A stretch of DNA of 64,000 nucleotides from assembly GCA_016296575.1 (NCBI GenBank), contig JAEDJA010000007.1, forward strand, positions 1 through 64,000. The letters run 5' to 3'. The notes under the pieces are model-generated. The model searched no databases and was not told where the DNA came from. It saw only the letters and a program-made list of their open reading frames with translations. Every line of letters starts with the position of its first letter. Position 1 is the stretch's first letter. The DNA comes from Treponema sp. (GTDB taxonomy: Bacteria; Spirochaetota; Spirochaetia; Treponematales; Treponemataceae). Positions 35,594 to 44,863 of this stretch are shown piece after piece. The position numbers were made by a program, and so were the translations under genes.

Positions 35594-36777
35594 AAAAGTT
35601 AATCTCTTCAATCATTATTACACTGGCACTTTCTTCAGCTGTTTTTGCCTTTGGTGATCGTTATGTAGAACTGAGAACTGATGTTGATTTTGGTTTTTCA
35701 AATAACTATTGGGGTGCTTCAGACTTTTTAAAAGAAGATATTGAAATTGATCTTAAAAAGATTTCCGAAGAAATGCCTGAAAAAGGCTGGATGTTTGATG
35801 GAAATTTCAATTTTGCTCAGAATTTGAACCTTAATTTCCGTAAAGTTGAAGTTAAATTCCGGGAAGAAATTGACTTTAACTCCAATCTGAACATTGGAAA
35901 AGGCCTTTTTGATTTTATAGGAAAAGGTTATGAAGTGGGCCAGACATTGGACATTACTGCTGGTGGACGAGCTGACATTTTTGCCGTAACTTCTCTTGAA
36001 ATTGGCATAAACACAAAAAAATTTGGAATCCACATTACTCCAGCAGCCTTTATTCCTGTGGCTCATTTTGCTATGGAAAACACAAAGATGAGCATAACAA
36101 ATACAGAAGACAGTGAAATTCAGATTGATTGTATTGGAAATGCCAGTTTGCACACCTTATTTGATTTCAACAATATAGAATCCATTGATATATCTTCTAT
36201 TTCCAGCTGCATGGGTTACGATTTAAAAGCAGATGTAATAATTCCTGTAACAAAAAAGTTTTCTGTAACTGCAACAGCACGTGTACCAGTTCTTCCTGGA
36301 AAATTGAACTACAGTACACCGGTTTCAGCAGAAGCTCGTTATAATGTAACTGCAATGAAGTTTATTGATGGTGAATTTGAAGCTCCTGAATTTGATTATG
36401 AAATTGGTGAATCTTCAAATGAAGCTTTGAGCATCAGCCGACCAATGAAGCTTGGTGCAAAAGTTACCCTCCAGACAAAAAAGAAGGGCATAGTTTTTGA
36501 TGCAATGGGTGGAGCTGGATTCCGTTATCCTTTTAGTGACGCAATGTACGTTTATCCAGAATATTCTGCCAACCTTAAGCTTTGCGCATGGAATGCACTT
36601 GGAATCAACCTTTCTACAGAGTATGTTGATGAAGTTTTTGCCCATTCATTGGGATTCCGATTGAACATACGTGTAATTGAAATGGATTTTGGAGTTTCAC
36701 TTGAAGGTTCAAGCTTCCTGAACAGTTTTAAAGGAACTGGTGCAGGTGGATTCTTTACCTTCTGCCTGGGATTCTAA
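35590..36777 (+). CDS. Predicted outer-membrane beta-barrel protein
   Basis: A 395-residue exported protein. It has a signal peptide (about 1-20, ending AVFAFG), repeated amphipathic strands of eight to twelve residues such as LSTEYVDEVFAHSLGFRLNI, and a C-terminal GFFTFCLGF ending in Phe. That pattern fits insertion by the Bam machinery. No family name is assigned. It is translationally coupled to the large lipoprotein upstream and converges with the yaaR-bactofilin unit. Confidence 0.7.
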   Translation: MKKLISSIIITLALSSAVFAFGDRYVELRTDVDFGFSNNYWGASDFLKEDIEIDLKKISEEMPEKGWMFDGNFNFAQNLNLNFRKVEVKFREEIDFNSNLNIGKGLFDFIGKGYEVGQTLDITAGGRADIFAVTSLEIGINTKKFGIHITPAAFIPVAHFAMENTKMSITNTEDSEIQIDCIGNASLHTLFDFNNIESIDISSISSCMGYDLKADVIIPVTKKFSVTATARVPVLPGKLNYSTPVSAEARYNVTAMKFIDGEFEAPEFDYEIGESSNEALSISRPMKLGAKVTLQTKKKGIVFDAMGGAGFRYPFSDAMYVYPEYSANLKLCAWNALGINLSTEYVDEVFAHSLGFRLNIRVIEMDFGVSLEGSSFLNSFKGTGAGGFFTFCLGF

Positions 36778-36786
36778 CAGCTTCTG

Positions 36787-37362
36787 CTAACCGCCAAGAA
36801 TATCAACAATCAGTCCTTTGATTTCGTTGATTCTTGCCAGGGTATTCAGATTTTTCTTTTGAGTCATAAGTGTGTCGTATACAAGGCTGTCCAGTTTTTG
36901 GTTCAGAATTGATACGGCCACTTTTGGATCTTTTGGAGATGGAATATCACTGTATTTTGAAAAAACCTGATTAGCGCGGACATTTTTCCATCCACGCTGT
37001 TCTTTTCTCCGCACATTGTAATTATTTGCCACAACAAAAGTGACAAAATCCTTTACACTTTTCTTAAATTTGTTGATGTTATCGTAAGAAGGATTTTCAG
37101 CAAGGTCATTTCCGGCAAGATCAACGGCATCTTTAAGGAAGACAACAGTTTCATCAAAAGAAAGATTTTGAACTTCCGGTGGAAGCCCGGCCTTGGAAAA
37201 GGTAAATTCTTCTTCAGTTTTAGCTTCTTTTAGTAGTTTGGAAAAGCTTCCCTTTTTTACCTTTGCTGAAGCTTCTTTTTTGTCGGTTTTTGCTAGGGGA
37301 TTTGACGAATTCTGGACCGAGGCGTATAAAAATGAATTGGAAACCTGGTCAATTTCGTTCAT
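36787..37362 (-). CDS. YaaR-family (DUF327) protein
   Basis: A 191-residue helical protein matching DUF327/YaaR: a Lys-rich linker, then FSKLLKEAKTEEEF, LPPEVQNLSFDETVVFLKDAVDLAG, and the conserved FKKSVKDFVTFVVANNYNVR segment near residues 104-123. The family is common in Firmicutes and spirochaetes; its role is unknown. It overlaps the bactofilin gene by four bases (ATGA) and is third in the M23-bactofilin unit, so a cell-envelope or cytoskeletal role is plausible. Confidence 0.82.
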   Translation of the reverse strand: MNEIDQVSNSFLYASVQNSSNPLAKTDKKEASAKVKKGSFSKLLKEAKTEEEFTFSKAGLPPEVQNLSFDETVVFLKDAVDLAGNDLAENPSYDNINKFKKSVKDFVTFVVANNYNVRRKEQRGWKNVRANQVFSKYSDIPSPKDPKVAVSILNQKLDSLVYDTLMTQKKNLNTLARINEIKGLIVDILGG

Positions 37363-37772
37363 GAAGCGCTAACCTTGCGGCGGATTGATTTTCCAGTAAG
37401 GAATTCGGAACTGAGTGATTCGTATTTTGCATCGTCTTTTACGGCAATACAGTGTCCATGGAAAAGTACATTGTCATCAAGCTGGATTGAACGGGCAAGA
37501 ATGTCTCCAACTACAGCAGAAGATGAAAGAAGCTTTACACTTTCCTTTACAGTAATGTCGCCAATTACAATTCCACGAATAATTATTGATTTGGCAGTAA
37601 TGTTTCCCTTGATACGGGCGTCTTCACCAATCTGAACATTTCCGTCGGTTTCAAGATTTCCTAACAAATCGCCATCAATACGAATTGAACCGCTGATTTT
37701 TATATCGCCTTTAATTGAAGAACCCAGGCCAATAATTGTGTTAATTGAAAAGTCATCTGGTCGTAGAGCCAT
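37359..37772 (-). CDS. Bactofilin (polymer-forming cytoskeletal protein)
   Basis: A 137-residue bactofilin with the short N-terminal lead and the right-handed beta-helix of repeats like GSIRIDGDLLGNLETDGNV, IGEDARIKGNITAKSIIIRG and DITVKESVKLLSSSAVVGDI. Bactofilins polymerise without nucleotide and place cell-wall enzymes; in several bacteria they work with M23 peptidases to set cell shape. The M23 gene directly upstream (six-base gap) fits that partnership. Confidence 0.93.
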   Translation of the reverse strand: MALRPDDFSINTIIGLGSSIKGDIKISGSIRIDGDLLGNLETDGNVQIGEDARIKGNITAKSIIIRGIVIGDITVKESVKLLSSSAVVGDILARSIQLDDNVLFHGHCIAVKDDAKYESLSSEFLTGKSIRRKVSAS

Positions 37773-37778
37773 AATTAC

Positions 37779-38798
37779 CTACTTGTACAGTTTTACGTTG
37801 ATATATTTTGCCGGATCAACAACGTCGGAACCAATGTGAACTTCGTAGTGCAGGTGAGGTCCTGTTGAAAGACCAGTGTTACCGATAGTACCGATTACCT
37901 GTCCCTGGGAAACTGTTTCACCGCGGGTAACCCGAGTTGTATTCATATGAGCATATCGTGTGTAGATACCGTGTTTGTGTTTAATAATTACAAAGTTACC
38001 AAAGGATGCATCGAAACCAACGTTTACAACCTGACCAGATGCAGTGGCAACAATAGGGTCACCTGATTGCCATGTAGAAAAGTCCAATCCCTTGTGGATG
38101 TACCAGTAACCCTTGATGGCATGAACTGTTGGTCCAAAAGCCTGGGAAATATGTGCGTTGGCAGCTTTTACAGGCCAGATGGATGGGATTTCGGTGAAAA
38201 GATTCTGCTGAGTTTCAAGCATTTTACCAATCTGTTCAATTGGTTGAACTGCATTTTCAAGATAGCTGGTAAGCTCTTTGATATCGGTAACTTCTCGGGC
38301 TGAACCATCAACAATTTCACGGGTATTAAAAAGTGAAGAAAGATCTGAATTTGAAAGTGTGGAAGGTACGTTGCTTGTATTTTCACTGATTCCCAGAATG
38401 GAAAGTGACTGGGAAAGACTGGCCTGGAAACGTTTTGCGGCCTGGAAAAGGTTTGCATTTTCGTCACGGAGTTCATCAAGACTGGCAAGTGTTTCACGGT
38501 TCTGGTTCTGAAGACTTTGGATTTCACTGTTGGCAGAAATTGAACGTCTGTTGAAATAAAGGAAAGATGAAACTAATCCCACAATAATGATTGCACTAAG
38601 CAGAAGTGAAAAAATATTTGTCTGGAAGTTGATTACCTTGCTCTGAGAGTGTGGAACAATCATAATAGTGAGCTTTGAATTGAACACACGAAAAATGGAT
38701 GAAAAAATCCGGCCAATACCACGGAAGAGACCGCCAACGCCGGAAAGAAATACTGAGACTAAAGTTTTTTCATACTTTTTGTAAGCACGTTTTGACAA
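37779..38798 (-). CDS. M23-family membrane-anchored peptidoglycan endopeptidase
   Basis: A 339-residue protein. A basic cytoplasmic N-terminus and one membrane helix (about 48-70) are followed by a coiled coil (about 75-115) and a LytM/M23 domain (about 215-335). Zinc ligands are visible: the His and Asp of HKGLDFS near residue 236 and HLHYE near 314, so the enzyme should be active. The start is TTG, supported by a GGTGGA motif upstream and by lack of any nearby ATG. A good promoter lies at 38837-38865. First gene of the bactofilin unit. Confidence 0.92.
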   Translation of the reverse strand: MSKRAYKKYEKTLVSVFLSGVGGLFRGIGRIFSSIFRVFNSKLTIMIVPHSQSKVINFQTNIFSLLLSAIIIVGLVSSFLYFNRRSISANSEIQSLQNQNRETLASLDELRDENANLFQAAKRFQASLSQSLSILGISENTSNVPSTLSNSDLSSLFNTREIVDGSAREVTDIKELTSYLENAVQPIEQIGKMLETQQNLFTEIPSIWPVKAANAHISQAFGPTVHAIKGYWYIHKGLDFSTWQSGDPIVATASGQVVNVGFDASFGNFVIIKHKHGIYTRYAHMNTTRVTRGETVSQGQVIGTIGNTGLSTGPHLHYEVHIGSDVVDPAKYINVKLYK

Positions 38799-38836
38799 AA
38801 AGATCCACCCATATTTTTAATTAAAATATTTTCAGT

Positions 38837-38865
38837 ATTATAGCATATTAAAAAGGGGAATTCAA
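38837..38865 (-). promoter_or_regulatory. Promoter of the M23-bactofilin-YaaR unit
   Basis: On the minus strand, TTGAAT (38860-38865) and TATAAT (38837-38842) are separated by exactly 17 bases. The TTG start of the M23 gene lies about 38 bases downstream. Confidence 0.75.
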
Positions 38866-38879
38866 ACTTTAAGCAGCTT

Positions 38880-39752
38880 CTAAACAAAAATTATTTCTTC
38901 TTCAAGTGAAAAGCCGAATTTTTCAAATACAACTTTTTTTATATGATCAACAAGTGCTTTAACATCGGCGGAAGTTGCATTTCCAGTGTTTATAATAAAA
39001 TTTCCGTGGAAATCTGCAACCTTTGCACCTCCAATGGCAAATCCTCTTAATCCAGCTTCATCAATAATCTTTCCACTTGGTTTACCAAAATCATGATTGT
39101 TCTTGAAAACGGAACCGGCACTTGGAAATTCAAAATGGCCCTTGCTTTTCCTTTCATTGATATAGAATCTATTTTTTTCTTCGATGATATCAGAAGGAAC
39201 ACCGGTTGCAAAAGCTTTGAAAGTGGCAGAAATTACAAGTTTTGTTCCATCATTAAAAGGCGATTTTTTGTAAGCCCAGTGTGATTTATCAAAAGTGTAG
39301 GATTTTACAGAAAGGTCTTTTAAATCAAGATAAGTGGCACTAACAAGAATATCGGCAATTTCAACTTCAAAACAACGGGCATTCATAAAAACTGCACCAC
39401 CAGTAGTGCCTGGAAGCCCTGCAAAAGCTTCAAATCCGGAAAGGCCCTGGTTTTTTGCAAAAAAAGTGAGGGTGGAGATGCTTACACCAGCCTGGCATGT
39501 TACAAGATTGCCATCAGCTTCAATCTTATTCAGATTTTTTGTACAGATAATGGTTCCTGGAAAACCGTCGTCAGAAAACACAAGATTGCTTCCACCACCT
39601 AGAATGTAAAATTTTTCCTTTGCGGAAAGACAGTCTGAAATGGCAAGTGAAAGCTCTTCAACCGATGATGGAAGAAGAAATTTTCTTGCTGGACCTCCAA
39701 TCTTAAAGGTTGTGTGGCGAGAAAGAAGTTCGTTTGAAAGACAGTTTTCCAT
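38880..39752 (-). CDS. murB: UDP-N-acetylenolpyruvoylglucosamine reductase
   Basis: FAD- and NADPH-dependent second step of UDP-MurNAc synthesis, 290 residues. Signatures: HTTFKIGGPARKF at the N-terminus, the FAD-binding LGGGSNLVFSDDGF, EAFAGLPGTTGGAVFMNA, the catalytic serine in SAGSVFKNN (about residue 213) and the final glutamates of SLEEEIIFV. The ATG at 39752 is preferred to an in-frame start 20 codons upstream, because that extension has no family match and overlaps the promoter. The mRNA may be leaderless. Confidence 0.95.
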   Translation of the reverse strand: MENCLSNELLSRHTTFKIGGPARKFLLPSSVEELSLAISDCLSAKEKFYILGGGSNLVFSDDGFPGTIICTKNLNKIEADGNLVTCQAGVSISTLTFFAKNQGLSGFEAFAGLPGTTGGAVFMNARCFEVEIADILVSATYLDLKDLSVKSYTFDKSHWAYKKSPFNDGTKLVISATFKAFATGVPSDIIEEKNRFYINERKSKGHFEFPSAGSVFKNNHDFGKPSGKIIDEAGLRGFAIGGAKVADFHGNFIINTGNATSADVKALVDHIKKVVFEKFGFSLEEEIIFV

Positions 39753-39758
39753 ACAATT

Positions 39759-39787
39759 ATTGTAGCTTATTTTGAAGATATTACCAA
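39759..39787 (-). promoter_or_regulatory. murB promoter giving a probable leaderless mRNA
   Basis: On the minus strand, TTGGTA (39782-39787) and TACAAT (39759-39764) are 17 bases apart. Only six bases lie between the -10 box and the ATG, so transcription would begin at or beside the start codon. Confidence 0.65.
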
Positions 39788-39886
39788 TCCTGTAATTGCA
39801 ACGACCCCCCACAATCCAAAAAATGGGACTGTCAAGGAGGGCGACTTTTTGGGTAAATTGATGTAATATTAACTTCAGGTAAGCTT

Positions 39887-41290
39887 ATGGCAGGACTTTC
39901 GCAAAAACAGAGTGCTTCTCAAAAACAAATACAAAAGCTTTCTCAAACTCAGATTCAAGCGGTAAATTTTCTTGCCATGTCTTCCAAGGATCTTTCCAGG
40001 GAAATCTACAGAATTGTTGATGAAAATCCTGCCCTGGAAATTGTGCGTGCTCCAAGTACAGTTGATTCAGATACTTACAACCAAATGTTGGAGAGTTCTG
40101 CAGATGATCGTGAAACTTTGCAGGAACATCTTTTGGGTCAGATTAATGCTATGCCTCTTTCCACCGATGAAAACGCGGTATGTACAGCACTTATTTACAA
40201 TCTGGACAGAAACGGTTGTTACGGAAATATGCTGGATCCGAAAACACTCCTGGATAAAAGTCGTCCGATACAGGATAAGCGGATGCTTGAAAAATGCATG
40301 GCAATGGTTCAGTCCTGTGATCCTGTGGGATGCTGTTGTAAAAATCTAGAGGAAAGTCTTTTAGTGCAGGCAAAGCTTTGTGGTAAGGCTGATGAAATTG
40401 CCCTGTTTTTATTGGACGGACATCTGGAGCTTCTGGATCCACCAATTGCCGATAGAATTGCAAAAAAGTTGATTAATCTTGTGAACGAAGCACAGGGGCA
40501 GGCTTTTGGAAAAAAACTTCCCTTTGAAAAAAAAGATGTAAACGAAGCTTCCGTGCAAAAGTCCCTGGATTTTATTCTTAGCTTGAATCCTAATCCTGCC
40601 AGAGATTTTTCATTTGACACCTCAGGTAGAGCACTTCAAGCACCAGATGTGGCAGTAAAAGTAGAAAAAGTTGAAGGACAGGTGTTTTCCGATGATTTTG
40701 AGAAGGGAATTGTTGCTACAAAGAACAGTTTTTATTTTCAGGTAAAATACGCCAATGGAGATCTTCCTGAAGTTAGAATCAGTAATGCTTTTTTGAAAAA
40801 AACTGGAAATGTTGAAGTAGACGCCTATCGGGAAAAATATTATCAGAAAGCCGTAGAATTGATTAACAGTCTGGCATTTCGCGAAAGCTCCGTGATTTTA
40901 CAAAGCTGTGCCATTGTAAAAAAACAGCTGGAATTTTTTGAAAAAGGTCCTGGCCACGTACTGCCTTTAACCCGCCGTCAGATTGCTGCAATGATTGGAG
41001 TTCACGAATCCACCGTTTCCCGCTTTTCTGGAAAACACAACGGAAAGTATTTCCAGACTGAGTTCGGAACTTTTCCTGCTGCTTATTTTTTTCCATCAGC
41101 ACCAAATGGCAGCAAGGTTTCGGCCGAAGCAATCAAATTTGAGATTAAGGCACTTTTGGATAAAGAACCTGGTCTTTCCGATGCAAAACTGGAACAGAAG
41201 CTGCTGGAAGAAGGCATAAAGATTTCCCGCCGTACCGTTGCAAAGTACAGATTAGCCATGGGATTACGAAACTCTTTTGACCGCTCTTAA
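39887..41290 (+). CDS. rpoN: RNA polymerase sigma-54 factor
   Basis: Sigma-54, 467 residues. Region I is Gln-rich (LSQKQSASQKQIQKLSQTQI), as needed for contact with activator ATPases. The core-binding domain (about 70-330) and the helix-turn-helix LTRRQIAAMIGVHESTVSRF (about 363-382) follow. The RpoN box near the C-terminus reads SRRTVAKYRLAMG against the usual ARRTVAKYRE. It directs transcription from -24/-12 promoters with enhancer-binding proteins, none of which is encoded here. Confidence 0.95.
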   Translation: MAGLSQKQSASQKQIQKLSQTQIQAVNFLAMSSKDLSREIYRIVDENPALEIVRAPSTVDSDTYNQMLESSADDRETLQEHLLGQINAMPLSTDENAVCTALIYNLDRNGCYGNMLDPKTLLDKSRPIQDKRMLEKCMAMVQSCDPVGCCCKNLEESLLVQAKLCGKADEIALFLLDGHLELLDPPIADRIAKKLINLVNEAQGQAFGKKLPFEKKDVNEASVQKSLDFILSLNPNPARDFSFDTSGRALQAPDVAVKVEKVEGQVFSDDFEKGIVATKNSFYFQVKYANGDLPEVRISNAFLKKTGNVEVDAYREKYYQKAVELINSLAFRESSVILQSCAIVKKQLEFFEKGPGHVLPLTRRQIAAMIGVHESTVSRFSGKHNGKYFQTEFGTFPAAYFFPSAPNGSKVSAEAIKFEIKALLDKEPGLSDAKLEQKLLEEGIKISRRTVAKYRLAMGLRNSFDRS

Positions 41291-41382
41291 ATGACTGGTG
41301 GTTTTTTCAAAAAATGATGAATCTGCTGGTGAAAAATAAAAAAATCAGGGCATTTCATTGATTATAGTTTTAGTTAAAAAAA

Positions 41383-41417
41383 AAAGACTGCCGCAAGGAG
41401 GCAGAACGGCAGTCTTT
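41383..41417 (-). terminator. Terminator downstream of the DUF362 gene
   Basis: AAAGACTGCCG (41383-41393) pairs perfectly with CGGCAGTCTTT (41407-41417). On the minus strand it is followed by a run of about ten Ts (As at 41376-41385 on the plus strand), so it ends the minus-strand transcript about 105 bases after the stop. Confidence 0.85.
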
Positions 41418-41521
41418 AGGAGTCTAAAAAAAATCATATGCTACATTGTATCTGTTAAAACAACAATCACCCAGAAAAAAGGTTACAAAAAAAATAAAAA
41501 AAAAATCAGAAATTTAAAAAT

Positions 41522-42652
41522 TTAAAGTTCTTTCAGTTCGTATTCACGGCTTCCGATACCAATCTTTTCACCGTGGATAAGAACAGTTTCCCATTCAGCA
41601 TTAGGGTGATTGTTTTTCCAATGATCGCCCATTTCTTTAAATCCAGGTTTTCTGATGTTTTTGGCAAGATCTCCGTTTGGTGTTGGCTGAACCTGACGGC
41701 ACAAATCAACACAGGCCTGGTCCAAAGCAACAGGATCAAAAGAAGCAAGCATTCCGATATCTGGAAGAATTGGAGCACCGTTTTCCTGGTGGCAGTCGCA
41801 GTTTGGTGAAACATCCACAATAAGACTGATGTGGAAGTTGGGTCTGCCATCAAGAACTGCTTTTGAATATTCTGCAACTCGAATGTTCAGGTCTTTTACA
41901 GAGTTGTTTTCGCGGAAAGCAATGGCGTCAAAGTTACAGGCACCTATACAGCGTCCGCAGCCAAGACAATTGTTCATATCTACGCTCATCTTCTTTCTTT
42001 TTTCATCAAAAATAAGTCCGTCATTGGCACACTGTTTTGCACAAAGTTTGCAGCCTCGGCACATAAGTGGATCAATGGTTGGTTTTCCAGTGGCGTGCAT
42101 ATCTTTTTTTCCGGCACGTGAACCGCAGCCCATACCAATATTTTTCAAGGCACCACCGAATCCCATTTCTTCATGTCCCTTAAAATGGTTCAAACTGATG
42201 AAAATATCTGCATCCATAACAGCACGACCAATCTTTGCAGTCTTGCACTGTTCACCACCTGCAACAGGAACTTCAATATCATCTGTTCCTTTAAGTCCAT
42301 CACCAATAATAATTGGACATCCTACAGTAAGCGGTGTGAATCCATTCTGCCAGGCGCATTCAAGGTGTTCAAGAGCGTTTTTGCGGTAACCTGGATAAAG
42401 AGTGTTACAGTCGGTAAGATATGGTTTTCCGCCAAGGCTTTTTACTACATCAACAACAACACGTACAAAATTTGGGCGAAGGTAACTGATGTTCCCAAGT
42501 TCTCCAAAATGTACCTTTATAGCTACGAATTTTCCTTCCATATCAAGCTTGTCTATTCCGGCTTTTCTAATAAGATTTTCAAACTTTTTTGGAATAGGAA
42601 TTCCGTACATTGGAGTAGTAAAATCTGTAAAATATACTTCTGGTTTTGCCAT
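41522..42652 (-). CDS. DUF362 protein with two [4Fe-4S] ferredoxin motifs
   Basis: A 376-residue protein. An N-terminal DUF362 domain (about 1-190, FVAIKVHFGELGNISYLRPN) is followed by two ferredoxin clusters. These read CRGCKLCAKQC near residue 191 and CLGCGRCIGAC near 220, each with a fourth cysteine in ferredoxin spacing. The domain resumes through DVSPNCDC. Such proteins are presumed cytoplasmic electron-transfer or redox proteins. The ATG at 42652 with an AGGA upstream is preferred to an in-frame start 12 codons earlier. Substrate unknown. Confidence 0.88.
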   Translation of the reverse strand: MAKPEVYFTDFTTPMYGIPIPKKFENLIRKAGIDKLDMEGKFVAIKVHFGELGNISYLRPNFVRVVVDVVKSLGGKPYLTDCNTLYPGYRKNALEHLECAWQNGFTPLTVGCPIIIGDGLKGTDDIEVPVAGGEQCKTAKIGRAVMDADIFISLNHFKGHEEMGFGGALKNIGMGCGSRAGKKDMHATGKPTIDPLMCRGCKLCAKQCANDGLIFDEKRKKMSVDMNNCLGCGRCIGACNFDAIAFRENNSVKDLNIRVAEYSKAVLDGRPNFHISLIVDVSPNCDCHQENGAPILPDIGMLASFDPVALDQACVDLCRQVQPTPNGDLAKNIRKPGFKEMGDHWKNNHPNAEWETVLIHGEKIGIGSREYELKEL

Positions 42653-42763
42653 TTTGATTTCCTTTCTTATTATTACATTATAAATCAAAATTATAGAGGA
42701 TTGTACAAAAAAACTCTAAAGAAATTGAATGAAAAATCACATTAAGTGATATAAAATGGAATT

Positions 42764-44863
42764 ATGGAAAATAAAAATAACTCTGAAATTGAAAAAGAAA
42801 GACTTGAAGAAATTAAGGAACTGCTTAAACGCATGCCTTTGGAAGAAAAAGTTGGACAGATGCTTCACGAAAGTATGGGATCCCCATCAACTGGAATTCC
42901 GCCTTATAACTGGTGGAGTGAAGGACTTCACGGGGTTGGACGCACAGGAAACGCAACTGTTTTTCCTCAGGCAATTGGTGTTGCCGCAACCTTTGATCGG
43001 GAAATGGCCCGCCAGCAGTATGATTTGATTTCAACAGAAGCCCGTGCAAAATACAACGAAGCACAAAAACGTGGAAACCGCTCACAGTACTGTGGACTTA
43101 CTTTCTGGACACCAAATGTTAATATTGTTCGTGATCCTCGTTGGGGACGGGCCCAGGAAACTTTCGGGGAAGATCCTTATCTTACTTCGCAGATTGGTGT
43201 TGCTGCTGTAAAAGGTCTTCAGGGTGATGATCCTGACAATTTAAAAACTGCTGCCTGTGCAAAACACTATGCTGTTCATTCAGGACCTGAAGCAGGACGC
43301 CATGTGGACAACGTAAAACCTACAAAAAAAGATCTTTGGGAAACTTATCTTCCAGCCTTCAAGGCTCTTGTTAATGCTGGTGTTGAAAGTGTTATGGGGG
43401 CTTACCAGCGTGTGTATGACGAACCTTGTAACGGAAGTAAATTCCTTCTTAAAGATATTCTCCGAGAAAAATGGGGATTTAAAGGTCACGTTGTAAGTGA
43501 CTGCTGGGCTGTCCGGGATTTCCATGAAAATCACCATGTAACAAAAACTCCTGCCGAAAGTGCAGCCCTTGCTATCAACAATACCTGTGACTTGAATTGT
43601 GGATGTACTTACCACGCAGCGCTGGATGCAGTTCGCCAGGGACTTTTAACAGAAGAAACAATTGACGCTTCACTTACACGCCTTTTGATGACTCAGATGA
43701 AGCTTGGCATGCTGGACAGTCCTGAAAAATCAAAATGGGGAAAACTTGGCCTTAAAGATGTTGATACTGCCGAAACCCGTGATTTTGCCCGCCGTATGGC
43801 AGAAGATTCTATCGTTCTGCTTAAAAATGACAACAATCTTCTTCCTTTAAAAAACGATAAAAAACATATTCTTATAATGGGACCAGCTGCAGCCAGCATG
43901 AAAGTTCTTCTTGGAAATTACTATGGACTTAACAGCCGCATGGTAACAATTCTGGAAGGTATAATTGGTGCTACAAAAGACAATGCCGAGCTGGTAGTTG
44001 ATTATCATCCTGGTGTTGGCATGTATAACGATTCAAAACAGCGTGGTTGGACAATAGGAATGGCTGAGAACAACGATGTTGTAATTGCCTGTTTTGGAAT
44101 TGACGGCATGATGGAAGGTGAAGAAGGTGACAGCGTGGAATCTACAAAAGGTGACCGAGATGCCATTGAACTTCCACCATATCAGTTGGATTACCTGCGT
44201 GCAATAAAAGAACGTGGAACTCCTGTTGTGCTTGTTGTAACTGGTGGAGCCGCAATCGCTTTCCCAGAAGACATTGCCGATGCCATTCTTCACGTTTGGT
44301 ATCCTGGAGAAGAAGGTGGAAACGCCGTAGCAAACGTAATTTTTGGAAAAGTAAATCCAAATGGTCACCTGCCTGAAACTTTCCCACGTTCTACAGCTGA
44401 TCTTCCAGATTTTGCCGACTACAACATGAAAGGTCGAACTTACCGCTACATGGAAAAAGAACCTTTGTTCCCATTCGGATTCGGTCTCAGCTATACAAAA
44501 TTTGAATTCAGTAATGCTGCTGTAACCGGTACAGGAACTGATCTTATTGTAAAAGCAAAAATTACCAACAAAGGTGATGTTGCCGGAAAAGATGCAGTTC
44601 AGCTTTATGTACGCAAAGTAAATCGCACAGAAGATGATCCTTTCTTTACGCTGCGAAACTTTGCAAAAGTGAATGTTGCTGCAGGAGAATCAATGGGCAT
44701 TGCCTTTAATTTGAGTGCCGCAGATTTTGAAACAGTTAATGCTGAAGGTGAAAGAGTTCTTGTTCCTGGTGAATACGAAATCATTATTGCCGATGCAGTT
44801 CCAACAGAACGATCAGCAAAGCTTGGAGCTTCAAAACCAGTAAGTATTAAGGTTAAAATTTAA
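42764..44863 (+). CDS. Glycoside hydrolase family 3 beta-glycosidase
   Basis: A 699-residue cytoplasmic exo-glycosidase with no signal peptide. The (beta/alpha)8 domain (about 10-320) includes the substrate-binding FWTPNVNIVRDPRWGR and KHYAVHSGPE, with the nucleophile Asp246 in VVSDCWA. The second domain (about 350-560) carries GNYYGLNSR and EGEEGDS, typical of the xylosidase-like subfamily. A fibronectin-III-like domain ends the protein. Beta-xylosidase or beta-glucosidase is likely, suiting a plant-fibre habitat. A TATAAA box (42750-42755) lies eight bases before the ATG. Confidence 0.93.
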   Translation: MENKNNSEIEKERLEEIKELLKRMPLEEKVGQMLHESMGSPSTGIPPYNWWSEGLHGVGRTGNATVFPQAIGVAATFDREMARQQYDLISTEARAKYNEAQKRGNRSQYCGLTFWTPNVNIVRDPRWGRAQETFGEDPYLTSQIGVAAVKGLQGDDPDNLKTAACAKHYAVHSGPEAGRHVDNVKPTKKDLWETYLPAFKALVNAGVESVMGAYQRVYDEPCNGSKFLLKDILREKWGFKGHVVSDCWAVRDFHENHHVTKTPAESAALAINNTCDLNCGCTYHAALDAVRQGLLTEETIDASLTRLLMTQMKLGMLDSPEKSKWGKLGLKDVDTAETRDFARRMAEDSIVLLKNDNNLLPLKNDKKHILIMGPAAASMKVLLGNYYGLNSRMVTILEGIIGATKDNAELVVDYHPGVGMYNDSKQRGWTIGMAENNDVVIACFGIDGMMEGEEGDSVESTKGDRDAIELPPYQLDYLRAIKERGTPVVLVVTGGAAIAFPEDIADAILHVWYPGEEGGNAVANVIFGKVNPNGHLPETFPRSTADLPDFADYNMKGRTYRYMEKEPLFPFGFGLSYTKFEFSNAAVTGTGTDLIVKAKITNKGDVAGKDAVQLYVRKVNRTEDDPFFTLRNFAKVNVAAGESMGIAFNLSAADFETVNAEGERVLVPGEYEIIIADAVPTERSAKLGASKPVSIKVKI

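Noticed and set aside
39796..39855. Terminator or riboswitch between murB and rpoN
   Set aside because: A C-run and G-run could pair imperfectly before five Ts, but no gene on the plus strand ends here and the stem has many mismatches.
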